Assembly (NCBI GenBank): GCA_047967505.1
Contig: CM106538.1
Source of the DNA: Dipteris shenzhenensis
Taxonomy: Eukaryota; Polypodiophyta; Polypodiopsida; Gleicheniales
Strand: one strand, 5' to 3'
Length of the DNA stretch: 64,000 nucleotides
Shown here: positions 23,301 to 34,132 of the stretch, piece after piece
Position numbering within the stretch: the stretch's first letter is position 1
How the letters are laid out: the number at the start of each line of letters is the position of its first letter
Notes under the pieces: generated by a model
Told to the model about the DNA's origin: nothing
Databases searched by the model: none
Seen by the model: the letters and a program-made list of their open reading frames with translations, nothing else
Program-made: the position numbers and the translations under genes

Positions 23301-24609
23301 GGTTAGAGGCACCTGAGTCATCATACCAAACATATTTGCAATTTGTTTCATTTTTTGCATCACAAACAAATACTCACTTCTGTCATCATCCTGCCCACTG
23401 GAGGGTGCATAGTTGCCTTGCTGCATTTTTCCACTTTTTATGTCATTCTGATTTTTAAAGCAGTTCTTTGCAATATGGCCTAGTTTCCCACAATAGTAGT
23501 AGAAAAGGTTGTTATCTGCTTGTTGGCTTCTTTTCAACTACCACCACGGCCTCTTTGACCTCCCTTGCCTCTAGAGAGGCCTTTTCCACCTCCATGAGCC
23601 TGATTTTCTACATGTTGTTGTTGATGACTGCAATTGCCATATATGCCACCACCTCATCCTCTTAATGAGGATCTACCTCTGCCTCTACCTGAATCTGCAT
23701 AGAGGACTTGCTCATGTGAGCTTCTAGATGAAGGTGAATTACCCTTTGTTCTTGCTTCCTCACTTATGAAAAGAGAAATCAATTCTTGAAAGTCAAGAAA
23801 TGTCTCTCGAACTCCAATAGATGTCCAAAATTGGTTGTATTTCTTGCCAAGACCATTCAAGGTCACTGATACAAGGTCTTCATCTTAATAGGTACTCCAA
23901 TAGAACCAAGGGCATCTGCAAGCTTCTTCACCTTCATAGAGTAATCATTTATACTCAGCTTGTCTCTCTGCACATTATGTAACTCTTGCTTTAGCTGCAT
24001 CTTTTGAGCTTGTGTGTTTGTGTTGTACACTTTCACAAGTGTATTCCAAGACTCCTTTGGCCTAATTGCATCTTGTATATGCACAATCATTGAATCTAAG
24101 ACACTAACAGATAGCTAGTGTATCATATTTATGGCTCTTTTGGACCATGTCTTATATGCATGCAATTTTACAGTAGTGGCATTTTCAAGAGGCGCATGCT
24201 CCCTCTCTTCACCTGTGATGAAGTCCCAATAGCCCTTCCCCATAAGGAAGTATGTCATTCTAAACTTCCACGCTTGTGTCTTCGTGTTGTACACTTTCAC
24301 AAGTGTATTCCAAGACTCCTTTGGCCTGATTGCATCTTGTATATGCACAATCATTGAATCTAAGACACTAATAGATAGCTAGTGTATCATATTTATGGCT
24401 CTTTTGGACCATGTCTTATATGCATGCAATTTTACAGTAGTGGCATTTTCAAGAAGCGCATGCTTCCTCTCTTCACCTGTGGTGAGGTCCCAATAGCCCT
24501 TCCCCATAAGGAAGTTTGTCATTCTAAACTTCCACACTTGGAATTTATTCTTGTCTAGCTTTTCACTGACAAGTTGAGCAAGGCCACTATCCGCCATCTT
24601 ACTCTGCAA
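23256..24609 (-). pseudogene. Ty1/copia gag (UBN2-type) with internal duplication
   Basis: Reading leftward from the ATG at 24609: SEKLDKNKFQVWKFRMTNFL, GKGYWDLTTGEE, KTWSKRAINMIH, then DAIRPKESWNTLVKVYNT, LKQELHNVQRDKLSINDY, FTSIGVRETFLDFQELISLF-like sequence, an Arg/Gly-rich patch (SGRGRGRSSLRG) and a zinc knuckle (CGKLGHIAKNC). This is the order of a plant Ty1/copia gag. The first Cys of the knuckle appears replaced by Tyr. Stops near 24360, 24095, 23870 and 23540 break the frame. A 264-bp segment is duplicated. An LTR and primer-binding site lie upstream at 25121-25400; no protease or integrase follows, where the element is cut by the palindrome array. Confidence 0.85.
24012..24539 (-). 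repeat. 264-bp in-frame tandem duplication in copia gag
   Basis: ACACTTTCACAAGTGTATTCC occurs at 24027 and again at 24291, and sequence on both sides agrees with about 95 percent identity over the unit. The unit is 88 codons, so the duplication itself preserves frame; stop codons shared by both copies (CTAGCTATCTGTTAGTG region) may predate it. Confidence 0.9.
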
Positions 24610-25120
24610 CTAGTTTGCACACAACAATCTACACACTTTTTGCAAATTCTGAAATCTGCCTCACACATGCAAAAACACTATCATTGCAACAGTAATAATG
24701 ACCCAAAAGCAATCAAACAGTCACTTCAAGTGACATTTTGCATAAATAGGCAACCAAAATATTGGTCTACACTTTGCACAACCTCTACACTTTTCTTAGT
24801 GCCTACAAAAAACAACTCTGTCGCTGCAAGAATAGAGTACTCAAAAACCTGTGAAAAACTTAATGATGCCAGAAAACTCCCCAGCAGTAAAATGGGTGTA
24901 ACTTTTGCTATGTACCTCCAATCGCAGTGCACTATAGCTCAAAATGAAGCTCACGAGCGGCTCTACACCCTGATCCCAAATTATGAGTGGAAGACCCTTA
25001 AAAATGGCCTTGAAGTTGTACGACCCAAAAAACCTACTCACTGGTCGAGCATGTGCTCCAAATGCTGCTTAATGGTTGAGCATAATACTCTCTCCAATGC
25101 GATGCTCCTCGTGCACACTT
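24610..25120 (-). other. Leader between primer-binding site and copia gag
   Basis: Non-coding 5' leader of the minus-strand copia element. The plus-strand 229-codon ORF across it (24574-25263) is antisense to gag leader and LTR and is considered chance. Confidence 0.5.
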
Positions 25121-25135
25121 GGAGCTATGATACCA
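25121..25135 (-). other. Primer-binding site, initiator-Met tRNA type
   Basis: On the minus strand TGGTATCATAGCTCC directly follows an LTR end in CA. The usual Ty1/copia site is TGGTATCAGAGC, so one base of the first 12 differs. Confidence 0.75.
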
Positions 25136-25400
25136 TGAAAAGAATGAGAGAGATAGAGGGAATCTCAAGTGTAGCTTTCTTCTTCACATACCAAAGAAAC
25201 AAGACACAAGAGGTGGAGGTTGAAGTGTGTTATCCTTCTTTCTTACAAACACCACATACATAAAGAAGATATGAACACTCTATGTCTAAGTGTTCTACAA
25301 ACCCTAGCTACATGGTTCCTAGGACAATGTGATGACATGTCAATAATTCCTTATATATGATCCGCTTCATAGTGGACTAACACAGATCCACAATTAGAGG
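25136..25400 (-). mobile_element. 5' LTR of the minus-strand copia element (far end unresolved)
   Basis: The LTR ends in CA next to the primer-binding site. A TATA box (CATATATAAGG on the minus strand, 25350-25359) is followed about 200 bases later by the LTR end, a normal U3-R-U5 spacing. The start (TG end) lies somewhere right of 25400 and I could not fix it. Confidence 0.6.
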
Positions 25401-26479
25401 ACTTTTTGGATCCATGAACTTCCTATGATTGCTCCTCTACAATTGGACTTGTAATAGAATTTCTCACATCTAAATCTTCAACTATCTTTGCTGCCCTCTT
25501 CACCTCCTCACCAAATGAGCTCATTGTGACAATCAAGTTGTTGTTTATCGCCATTATCAAAGATATTTGAAGAGTTACAGATCATCACCTTGTGTGAAAC
25601 CTCTAAGAGAGTTGTGCTTGCCTCCATCAAGGAGTTCTTATGGATTCAGAATTTGATCACCTCCTATTGCTACAACATATTTCATTTTGATTGCCATGTT
25701 CACTTTGCTATCTACATCCAAAAGAAGACACCACCAAATGATGCCACACTTTCAAATTTTTACATGTTGAATCCAAAGCTTTACTCTCTCTTTCTGCAGA
25801 TGTGAGTTCTCTCAGCCAGTGTTGCTTCCTTCTTAGCCTATGAAACTCAGCCAATGAAGGTATTTCATATATCTTCATGTATCCACTTGATGCTTCAAAG
25901 TTGTCCCACACCCATTTTTTGCATGCACACTTTCCCTATGCTATATCCGTGCCACGTCCTTCTTTTGATGTGACACAATCATGAATAGTCTTAATTATTT
26001 GCAATTGTTGTTATCCATCCCAATTCATAATCTGTAGCCATCGTACTTCTATATTGCCTTCTTCATTTGAGTTGTGGTTGTGCAAGAGCCTCATGAGCTT
26101 TAGGATGAGCACTCTGATGTGATAGACAACTTAAAAATAATTCTTAGAGTAGGGAGGACAAACTATCGACGCAATTTAGCCCTATGAGCACATGTTTAGA
26201 CCAATCATTCTACACAAGCTAGTATGCATATCTCAATGGTTAGTTTCAACTTGTTCTTGGTAAGAAGATAGACTACATATAATTTTCCATTCTCCAACAA
26301 ATGTTTGATTCAAGAGATGTACAGTTTGGCATAGCTCTAAGCAAAGCGCTATGAAGAAAATTTTTACTCAATGAAGAATATTGTACCAGATCTTGACATG
26401 AGCTTGATATGTGGTAAGGGCAGCATCTATACATGTGGCATTAAGGTGAAGAAAATAAAATATATATATGTTGAGTGGA
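25401..26479. other. No recognised gene
   Basis: May include the start of the copia LTR. Otherwise unrecognised AT-rich sequence with no credible ORF. Confidence 0.5.
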
Positions 26480-26606
26480 TTCTAAGCCCGGTTTCTATCT
26501 TGTGTTTTTTTTGTTAACGGTTTGTGTTTTTCTCTTTACCAAGGGTTGAATCCAAGATCTCTAGCCTCCTAATCCAAAAGGCTTAGCCACCACACCACTT
26601 GAGGAC
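26480..26606 (-). mobile_element. tRNA-derived SINE-like unit
   Basis: On the minus strand from 26606: AAGTGGTGTGGTGGCTAAGC, then TTGGATTAGGAGGCTAGAGA and TCTTGGATTCAACCC. The pattern fits a Pol III box A (TGGCTAAGCCTTTTGG) and box B (GGATTCAACCC) about 35 bases apart, as in plant SINEs, followed by an A-rich tail (AAAAAAAACAC on that strand). The left end is approximate and I saw no clear target-site duplication. Confidence 0.45.
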
Positions 26607-26854
26607 AATACAAAATTACATGTTCATAAAATTTTTATCAATGTACTTGTCCTACATGCCTTGAATGTAATTGTGCACTTTATCACTTGGGGCTATACAA
26701 GCACTCATAGGGACAAAGTTTCAATGGTGTTGATGATTGTGTGTTAGTTGATTTTTTTAATTGTAAGTCCTAACTTGACCTTTTTTTTTATGATGATTGG
26801 ATGGTGGAGGATGACTCTCCATAGGATGATAGTTTGTTTTGATCTTGTGGGCTG

Positions 26855-26975
26855 TTCTTCCCATGCAAGATGCATAAAAGGACAGTGGTATGGTTGTGGG
26901 GTGCTCTGCCCCTATGAGATGCATAAAAGGACATGTAGGGATGTGGGTGTTTTGCCCATGCAAGATGCATAAAAT
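26855..26975. repeat. Three imperfect tandem copies of a unit of about 45-50 bp
   Basis: ATGCATAAAAGGACA or a close variant occurs near 26870, 26920 and 26964, each preceded by CCCATGCAAG or CCCCTATGAG. Confidence 0.8.
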
Positions 26976-27158
26976 GATATGTAATCAAAGGATTTGATGG
27001 GGGATGTGTCTCAGAGGGACACATGGTTGATGAGGGATGGAGAGAGTCCATCATGCTAGGTGAAGAGAGTTCACCATTAAGGGAGAGACATGTGAGAGTT
27101 ATAGGCATAGAGTAAGCTACAATAGTCATAGTCCTATTCCTTGTCACTTAAGGGAGGG

Positions 27159-27570
27159 TGTTGGGAAGGTGAGCTTGGTCACATGGGATGTGTGCCCCAT
27201 GGTGACTTGGTGCATGAAGAGTGGTTTGAGAGATGTGAGTGAACAAATACTGAGGTCATGGCATGAGTCATGGGTTGGAGGTGTGTCTAATTTGTGTGAT
27301 TGAGTTAGGTGTCTTTAGGTTGGTGTGATGGAGAGAATGTAGGAGTTAGATTGAGGAAATCAAGGGGGTAGATTCTAGCAAATGACATCACCTATGATGG
27401 TCATGGATCTAAGACCATGAGGTTATAAATGTTGCTCCTCTTGATGAATAAGAATAGATTGCTTTTAGCAATACACTCTCTCACAATACAACTATGGTGG
27501 TCATGGATCTAAGCCCATGAGGCTATAAATGTAGCTCCTCTTGATGAATAAGAATATATCACTTTTAGCA

Positions 27571-27573
<3 letters not shown>
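27159..27573 (+). mobile_element. Probable LTR with a polypurine tract on its left
   Basis: AAGGGAGGG at 27150-27158 followed by TGTTGGGAAGG looks like a polypurine tract and the start of a 3' LTR. Inside, a 100-bp block (GGTCATGGATCTAAG) occurs twice, at 27399 and 27499, ending in GAATAAGAATA and a CT-rich tail as in many plant copia LTR ends. No second LTR was found. Confidence 0.4.

Positions 27574-27616
<43 letters not shown>
27574..27616. repeat. (CT)n microsatellite
   Basis: About 21 CT units lie exactly between the LTR-like block and a copia coding scrap. Confidence 0.95.
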
Positions 27617-27619
<3 letters not shown>

Positions 27620-27627
27620 GCAGTAAA

Positions 27628-27730
27628 ATGTGTGTTTTTGGGTTATGCCATAGAATCAAAGGGGTATAGATGCTACAACCCTTCTACCAGAAAGTTCTAT
27701 AAAAGTAGGGATGTTGTGTTAATATTGCTG
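27628..27730 (+). pseudogene. Ty1/copia polyprotein scrap (integrase-RT linker)
   Basis: The frame reads [20 protein letters not shown] then KFYKSRDVV. The FLGY-x(4)-KGYR-x-Y-x(6)-SRDV pattern is diagnostic of the region after integrase in plant Ty1/copia. Only about 35 codons remain, starting a few bases after a (CT)n run. Confidence 0.8.
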
Positions 27731-27804
27731 TGCTATTTCAACTTATTTGGTTGTATGGAAGTGATAATTAAATACAATAAAGGAAGATGGTTAGTGGATA
27801 TTAA

Positions 27805-27836
27805 GTTAAATTGGTGTGGATATTCCGTCTTAATTT
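27805..27836. repeat. 32-bp exact copy of 21748-21779
   Basis: GTTAAATTGGTGTGGATATT followed by CCGTCTTAATTT is identical at both sites, with unrelated flanks. In both places it lies at the edge of retroelement debris. Confidence 0.85.
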
Positions 27837-28029
27837 AATATACAACCAACTAATTATGTAGCGTACAGATAGGTATGCCGTTGCTATTGTCTGGATGCTT
27901 CGATGTGTCACTCTAGAAGGCCTTGACCTTTTATTAATACCTCTTCGTTCTCAGAAGTTGTATAATTATTTTTTGCTAGCACACTCTACTTAAATGCCAT
28001 TTAATGCCCTGTGACATATCATCTCAGTT

Positions 28030-28900
28030 GTTTCTACTTGTACATTAGGGGGCCCTATAATTTATGAAGGGGTTCTAAATATAGGGTCTTTAATGCAAGC
28101 GATAGGAGAACTTCTTAAAGTTGACCACCTTGTAGCTTTAGTCAAGCTTTGATCCCTTTACTTGAGGACATTTTTGTTGTCACAATTGGGCCGTGTCTAC
28201 ATTACATTTGAGACAACATTTGAGAGAATTGTATGCAAGAGCATTGGTTCTGATCTTTGCAAAGCATATAGGCGCTTGAATAGTTAGGCAGTAAGTTGTA
28301 GATAGTTGGTTGTAATTGATACTTGGACCTTTGCTCATGCTCACCCAGAGTAGCATTGTATGCATTAATTTTGTATTGGTTTATGCCCTTGCTCATGCTC
28401 ATCTAGAGTAGCATTGTATGCATTGATTTTGTAATGTTTTATGCCCTTGTTAGGAAATGATATTGCCCATGCTTATCCCCATTGACAGTAACTTTGTGCG
28501 CATTTATTTGTAGTGGTTTATGCCCATTGTATGACTTGGGGATCTAAATATAGGGCCTTGAATTAGGTGATAGGAGCAATTCTTAAAGTTGAGTGCCCTG
28601 GGGCTTTAGTCAAGTGTTAATGCCTTTAGTTGAGGACATTTTTGTCGTCACTATTGGGTAGCTTTTGCATTACATTTGAGTTCATTGTATGTGAGAGTAG
28701 TATGCGAGAGCATTTGCCCTAGTTGACTAACATTTGGAAAAAATATTTCTTGAATAGTTAGGTAGTAACTTGCATATCATTTGTTGCAATTGAAACTTAG
28801 ATATTGTTATACTTGGATGCAATGAGAAATTAAACTTTGGCTTATTCCCTTGTTAGGAGGTGATATTGTCTATGATTATGCTCATTTAGATCATTGCAAT
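28030..28900. repeat. Imperfect direct repeat of about 475 bp with nested 60-bp repeats
   Basis: Sequence from about 28077 (AATATAGGGTCTTTAATGC, GATAGGAG.A.TTCTTAAAGT) recurs from about 28551. Within the first copy GCTCATGCTCA.C.AGAGTAG then CATTGTATGCATT occurs twice (near 28335 and 28391). No coding potential recognised. Confidence 0.7.
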
Positions 28901-30170
28901 GGATTTAAGGGTTACAAAGCACAACAATAAGCTTTTCCACTTCTCTTGCTTCTTGCAGCTCTCCATCTCCCAGCTCTAGCTCCGACACTTCTCCTGCTTG
29001 TTGCAGTTCTCCATCTTCTAGCTCCAGCTCCTACACTTCTCCTGCTCTCCAACTCCTAGCTCTTGCTCCAAGCATTGCTAGTCTAGGTCTTACATTTAGC
29101 TCTATGCTTTCACTCCCAACTCTCAGGTATCATGCCATTTGTTTGGATTAAATGCAATGTGTTCTTGAATCATTCTCTGCAAGAGGTCAACTACATCATC
29201 CATGTCGATAGTCCAACATTGTTGACACATGTAGGTCTTTTCTCCCTTGTGTTATAGAGAAGTACGGTATATGCATAATAAAGCACATGCCTCGAAAGTT
29301 AAAGCCTCATATTTTGATGCAAAAGTATTTATCGATTAACTTCTCCGATGAGGTCTCATAACATTTCCTTCTCATGCATTCTTTGAAGTTTTTAAGATGA
29401 TCTCATTTTCTCTTGAAAGGATGATGCCCTCATTTGAACCTTAAAATCCTTAACAAACTAGTTTGAAACAAAATTTTTGAAACTATTTCTCTAATTTAGA
29501 ACTCCTCATCGTTGTATCTTGATATGCACCTTTTGTTATCCTTGCTGCTATTCGTCGCTGTTCCTTCCCTCCTTCTACTTAAGCTGGCTAGTCAATTGGT
29601 ACAAGATGAAAACAAGATGGAGAGACATGTGGATATGAGTCCCAATAGGTTGCATATGGAAGCTCATTCACAGGTCAAGAGAAGCTTGAAATAGGTGGAC
29701 TTGAAGTGGAGGAGATAAATGGACATGATGGTCTACATGCAAGTGCTTCCAACTTGTCACTTGAGAACCTTGTTTGCAAGAAACCTTGTGTTTATAAACA
29801 ATGTAACATGAATGTAGTTGTAAATGTCAATCAATCATGTGGACATTTAATAAGTGCTCGCAGAAGTTCATATCAGAGAAAAATGGCTTCGAAAAAAGAT
29901 AGATTGCATGTGGTCTAAAGGGAGCTGCCTTTACCAATCGATTTGACAATGAGCCCAACAATCGGCCTAATATGGTATACAAAAGAAAAACTTTTAGATT
30001 ATGAGTCAACATTAATTCAAGGCTTCCCATTATCATTCATTGAAGGCATTACCAATGACCACATGAAAGCACTCTACTTTTCCTTCAAAAGCTACATTAT
30101 GGTCAGGGATTGATTGAATTGCAATAACTTCCTCAGTATGTTGGTGCTATAAAAAGTGGAGATGGGGTGA
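28901..30170. other. No recognised gene
   Basis: Includes a CT/AG-rich stretch of small repeats at 28940-29060 (CTTCTCCTGCT). ORFs at 29512-29694 and 29706-29918 show no known motif. This is where the missing 5' end of the CACTA element would be expected; no CACTACAAG terminus was found. Confidence 0.5.
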
Positions 30171-32369
30171 AACCTTAGGCTTGGATTGGGCATGGACGGT
30201 GTGAATCCATTCGGAATCAAGAGCACCTCATACAGTATATGGCCGGTGGTACTAGTGAACTATAATCTCCCACCGTCCATGGCAATAAAAAAGGGACATG
30301 TCATGTTGTCGCTCTTGATTCCCGGAAAACATAAAGTCAAGAACATGGATGTTTATCTCGAGCCCCTGATTGAGGAGTTGGAGATGCTTTGGAGCGGTAT
30401 AGAGGTGCACGACATATGCAGGCCCCCATCATCGCGTGACTTTACACTGAAGGCCATCTTGATGTGGACAATGCATGACTTTCCTGGGTATGGCGAATGT
30501 TCAGGTAAGTTATTTTTAAAGCAGAATTTTGTTTCTAAGTGATTGATTTTTATCTAAACCTTGCGCGCTAACATGGTAACCCATGATAAACAGGTCTCGC
30601 TACGTCGGGTTACCACGCGTGCCCTATTTGTGGTCCCTCGCTCGTTGCATCTAGGCCGGAGAGCTTGAGGAAGGTTATCTACGAGAATCACCATCGATTC
30701 CTTCCTCCTCACCATCCAAAACATGTTGAGTCTTGGAATGGAGTTTCCCCAAAGATGATGACAATGCGAGATTGGAAAGAGGTGTGGGATTCTGCAGGGG
30801 GACCAATACCCGGCATGAATCGGTGAGATTGCAAACTAGCTTAACCTCGCGTATTGACAAGTGTAGAGCCGAATATGTTATCGAACACTTATGTACTCCA
30901 TCTTTGATCCTTAGGTACTCAATATTCTCACAAGCCAAGTGCATCTCATGGTGCATTTGGTCGACGAGATTGCAATATGCGGCACTGTGAATGCACGGTG
31001 GATGTTCTTCCTCGAGCGCTTCATGAAGACGTTGAAAGATTTTGTGAGGCAAAATGCGAAGCCGGAGGGAAGCATGGCCGAGGGCTGGCTAGTACAGGAG
31101 TCTCTTGTGTACATCTCTGAATCTCTCGCCCATGTAGATCCCTCTCTCCCACGACTATGCAATGATGACGAGCACTCGAGAATAACATCCATTGTGCCCC
31201 AAGGAAAAGGACGCGCCAAAGTAATGGATCGAGATAGACAACGCAAGCTGAATACATTTTGTATTCTAAATAGTGACGTCATGAGGAAATGGGTGGGCAT
31301 GTATGAGGACGCAAAGGCAAGGAGAAAGAGTGAAAGGAAAGACTTCCGATCACGCCATGCACGGGCTGTGCCATACCCTCGACATCTACAATCCCTTCCA
31401 AAGGAGCTTCATACAGATTGGTTGTACGATGAGATGGAGAGGTTGGAACGAGAAGAAGGGATGCGCATCAGTGGGGAAGAATGGGAGTATGCTCGCGGAT
31501 GCATGCCAAAGGTAAGAGCATTGTAATGCATGTGTGGCAACCATGTATCTATCTTAACAGCCTCTATCTTTACGCAGGCAACTATCTTTATTAACAGCCT
31601 CTATCTTTACGCAGGCAACGATGTTTAATGCCATATGGTGTGAGGGTAAGCATTTTCGGACTCAAAGGATCGACGATAAGAGAAACACACAAGATTGTGG
31701 TGTCATTGCTAGCTTTGAAGTGGCCAGTGGAGTCATGGATGATTACTGTGGGGTAATTCAAGACATCATAAAGCTAGACTATCGACGATTCTTTGTGTAT
31801 GTACTGGATGTGCGTTGGTTTAGAGACGTGGTGGAGAGAGGTCCTATGGCGACAATCAAACGCCACGCAAGTGGCTTTATAACCATAGACTCCACCAAGA
31901 TTTGTCAAGGCAATGAAGGAACACTAGTAATGCCGCAACAATGTGATCAGGTATGTATATTTTGAATCACTTAAGCTATAGTAGCGTACATTCTAAATCA
32001 CCATAGATTCTAGCATGTTATAATCCATTCATGTCTTTTCAGGCCGTCTATCAACCCACCGTGGATGATGTCAAATGGTGGCATGTCATACCTATCTCGC
32101 CACAGTCCAACGCAATCTATCACTCTTTCACTGATGTTCCCCCAATCGAAGACGAGGACGGCTTGAGAATAGATGATGCTGCAGGCGGTGAGAATGATAG
32201 GGGAGTAGAGGATGATCAATCCATTGCGCCCATCATTGGCGATGAACATGCTGATGATAGTAGCTCATCGAGTAGTGGGGTCGATGTATTTATAGGCTTA
32301 AACATTGACACTGACATAGAAATAGATAGTTTGGCTAGGGTTGACCTCATTGAAGATGAGGTTGAATGA
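30171..32369 (+). pseudogene. TNP2-like CACTA transposase, truncated and internally deleted
   Basis: Exon 1 (to 30504) reads NLRLGLGMDGVNPFG and YSIWPVVLVNYNLPPSMAIK, diagnostic of the Transposase_21 (TNP2) family, with a stop codon just upstream. Exon 2 (30594-30822) carries LATSGYHACPICG. Then roughly 200-300 residues usual for the family, with the catalytic segment, are missing, and exon 3 (from about 30915 to 31511) resumes in the DUF4218 region (MVHLVDEIAICGTVNARWMF, KPEGSMAEGWLVQESL). Exon 4 (31615-31950) and exon 5 (32043-32369) form the DUF4216 region and an acidic tail. Splice sites at 30505, 31512 and 31951 are good GT donors. The exon 2-3 junction does not keep frame. It cannot make a normal transposase. 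Confidence 0.88.
31546..31619 (+). repeat. 37-bp duplication of a 3' splice site
   Basis: AACAGCCTCTATCTTTACGC then AGGCAAC occurs twice, giving acceptors at 31576-31577 and 31613-31614. Only the second joins exon 3 in frame (GCA ACG ATG TTT). Use of the first adds 37 bases and meets a TAA within 17 codons. Confidence 0.9.
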
Positions 32370-32540
32370 AATTGTCATGTACTCAATATTTGTTATGTCA
32401 CATGCTTATTGAAATCTTGTGTTCTTTTTTCCTTCTCCCTTCCCCCATGAATGAAATTGTCATGTACTCAATATTTGTTATGTCACATGCTTATTGAAAT
32501 CTTGTGTTATGTCACATGCTTAATGGAATCTTGTGTTTTG
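32365..32540 (+). repeat. Tandem repeat in the TNP2-TNPA interval
   Basis: GAATGAAATTGTCATGTACT and the following 40 bases occur at 32365 and 32449, with a third partial copy (ATGTCACATGCTTAATGGAA) at 32509. It spans the end of the transposase gene and the likely TNPA 5' leader. Confidence 0.9.
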
Positions 32541-32684
32541 AATCCAAATACATCGCCCTCTCGTTATAAAATTATTTTTATTGGATACTTCTCCCTTCTC
32601 GCTTCCACATGTTCTCCCCTCTCTTTTCTCCTAACCTCTCCCGTTTATGCATTTTGTTGTGTATTTTTTCGTTCTTATTACAGG

Positions 32685-34132
32685 ATGTGGCCTTGGGATA
32701 GTTTGGACCCTGCGGGCGAGAGAGAGGAGGCAGCCCGAGAAGAGGTCCGACGACAGCATTGGGCCGCGACACAGGCTTTCTTTGGTGGTCGCTACCCCAC
32801 ACGGGAGGAGTGGACAGCTTTCACGACTGGCACGCCCGGTCCATCTCGGTCAGGCACGCCCATTCCTTCTCGATCAGGCACTCCCTTGCCATCTCAGCCG
32901 CCCACAGCTGTTCCCACTCCCCTTCCCTCTATGCCTGGCAGCCCCTTCACCTTCACTCCGGGGGTATCTAGACCAGTCTCCCCCCCGCCTTGGACATTTG
33001 CCTCGGCGGGTCCCTCTTCACAGGCCACGCCATCTAGGACTCCCACGCACAGTGGGAGTCGTGGAGGCGGTGATCAGCCGAGTTCACACCGTGGCAGTAG
33101 GGAGAGCGGTAGACGTAGCAGTAGGAGTTCAGGGGGTGGAGGGGCATCATGTGGTTGCTTCGGGGGTGGGGGTGGGGGTGGGGGTGGGAATGATAGTTCT
33201 GGCGAGGAGGGGGGCATACAAGAGGGCGGCCCGATATATTACGATGTCAATAGCGTAGGTGGCATCGTAAATGATGATAGGGGACGCGAGGTCATTAAGT
33301 ACCTCAGGACCACAGTGGGCGCCCACTATAAAGATTGTTTTAAGAGTTTTGCAAATCAAAATCCACGCCATCTGCGAGAAAGTATAGAGGCGGTGCACCA
33401 GAGGTATCCCAATCCTCGTGATCGCCGCTTTACAGATACATGGGGGAGGAAAAAAGTAGTGACAATTCTCTCCAATAAGAGATCTCTCCTTATGAGGCAG
33501 GCCAGAGCAAGACAAAAAAAAATTGATGCAGGTGAGTCTCTCGGGGAAGATCCGCAGCCGGCCATAGCACACGGTCGCGAGTGGAGGCATGCAAAGAGGA
33601 GGGCGGCAGAAGGTGAGCCAAGCCGTCAGCACGTCGAGGCGCGGCGGACCCAGCAGCAGAGATATGGATCCTCCCACTTTGGCTCGGGAGGCGTTTCATC
33701 TTGGGAGGCTCACTTTGTGAGTATCCTAAACCATATTTGTTAAAGCAATTTGATAAATGCATGTTGAATAACCATAATTTGTGCAATGCATGACACTTCT
33801 TCATTTTGCAGTCTGATATCGTCGGTCGTACTCCCACGGCTGCGGAGACAGGATATCATCGTAGTCACAATAGACATGATACATGGGAGCACTTCTACGA
33901 TGAGGGCCTCATCACGGAGGAACAGTATCGTCGCACCACGAGGTTCGGTGATGCGCAGGTAAGTAAAAAGTTTATTTTGGTGTAAGCAAGTTTTATTTAA
34001 ATGATAATTAGTATTGTGTTCTAATACATGCATGTGGTTATGTGTGATTTTGTGTAGGCGGCAGGTCACGACGACGACGACGACGACGACGACGGCGATG
34101 ACGACGAGCATGTTTCATCAGAGTCGGACTAG
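32685..34132 (+). CDS. TNPA-like CACTA accessory protein, three exons, intact
   Basis: Exons 32685-33716, 33812-33958 and 34058-34132 give 417 codons with no stop. The donors are GTGAGT (33717) and GTAAGT (33959); the acceptors are TTTTGCAG and TGTGTAG; all junctions are phase 0. The start is MWPWDSLDPAGE, right after an acceptor-like TTATTACAG that suggests an intron in the leader. Residues about 40-190 are Pro/Ser/Thr/Gly-rich and disordered. A conserved region of the plant Ptta/En/Spm (Transposase_24-like) type follows (HYKDCFKSFANQNPRHLRES, FTDTWGRKKVV). Exon 2 has WEHFYDEGLITEEQYRRTT, and exon 3 is a poly-Asp tail. Relatives bind the subterminal repeats. It is the best-preserved transposon gene here. 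Confidence 0.85.
33163..33190 (+). repeat. (GGGGGT)n run inside the TNPA-like exon 1
   Basis: Five G-runs separated by single T bases encode poly-Gly. The tract could fold as a G-quadruplex in DNA or RNA. Confidence 0.85.

Noticed and set aside
24574-25263. 229-codon plus-strand ORF
   Set aside because: It is antisense to the copia gag start, leader, primer-binding site and LTR, and has no recognisable domain.
30675-31300. Minus-strand ORFs of 125 and 129 codons
   Set aside because: They lie antisense to TNP2 exons with clear plus-strand motifs.
33740-34111. Minus-strand ORF with a poly-Val stretch
   Set aside because: It is antisense to the poly-Asp tail of the TNPA-like exon 3.
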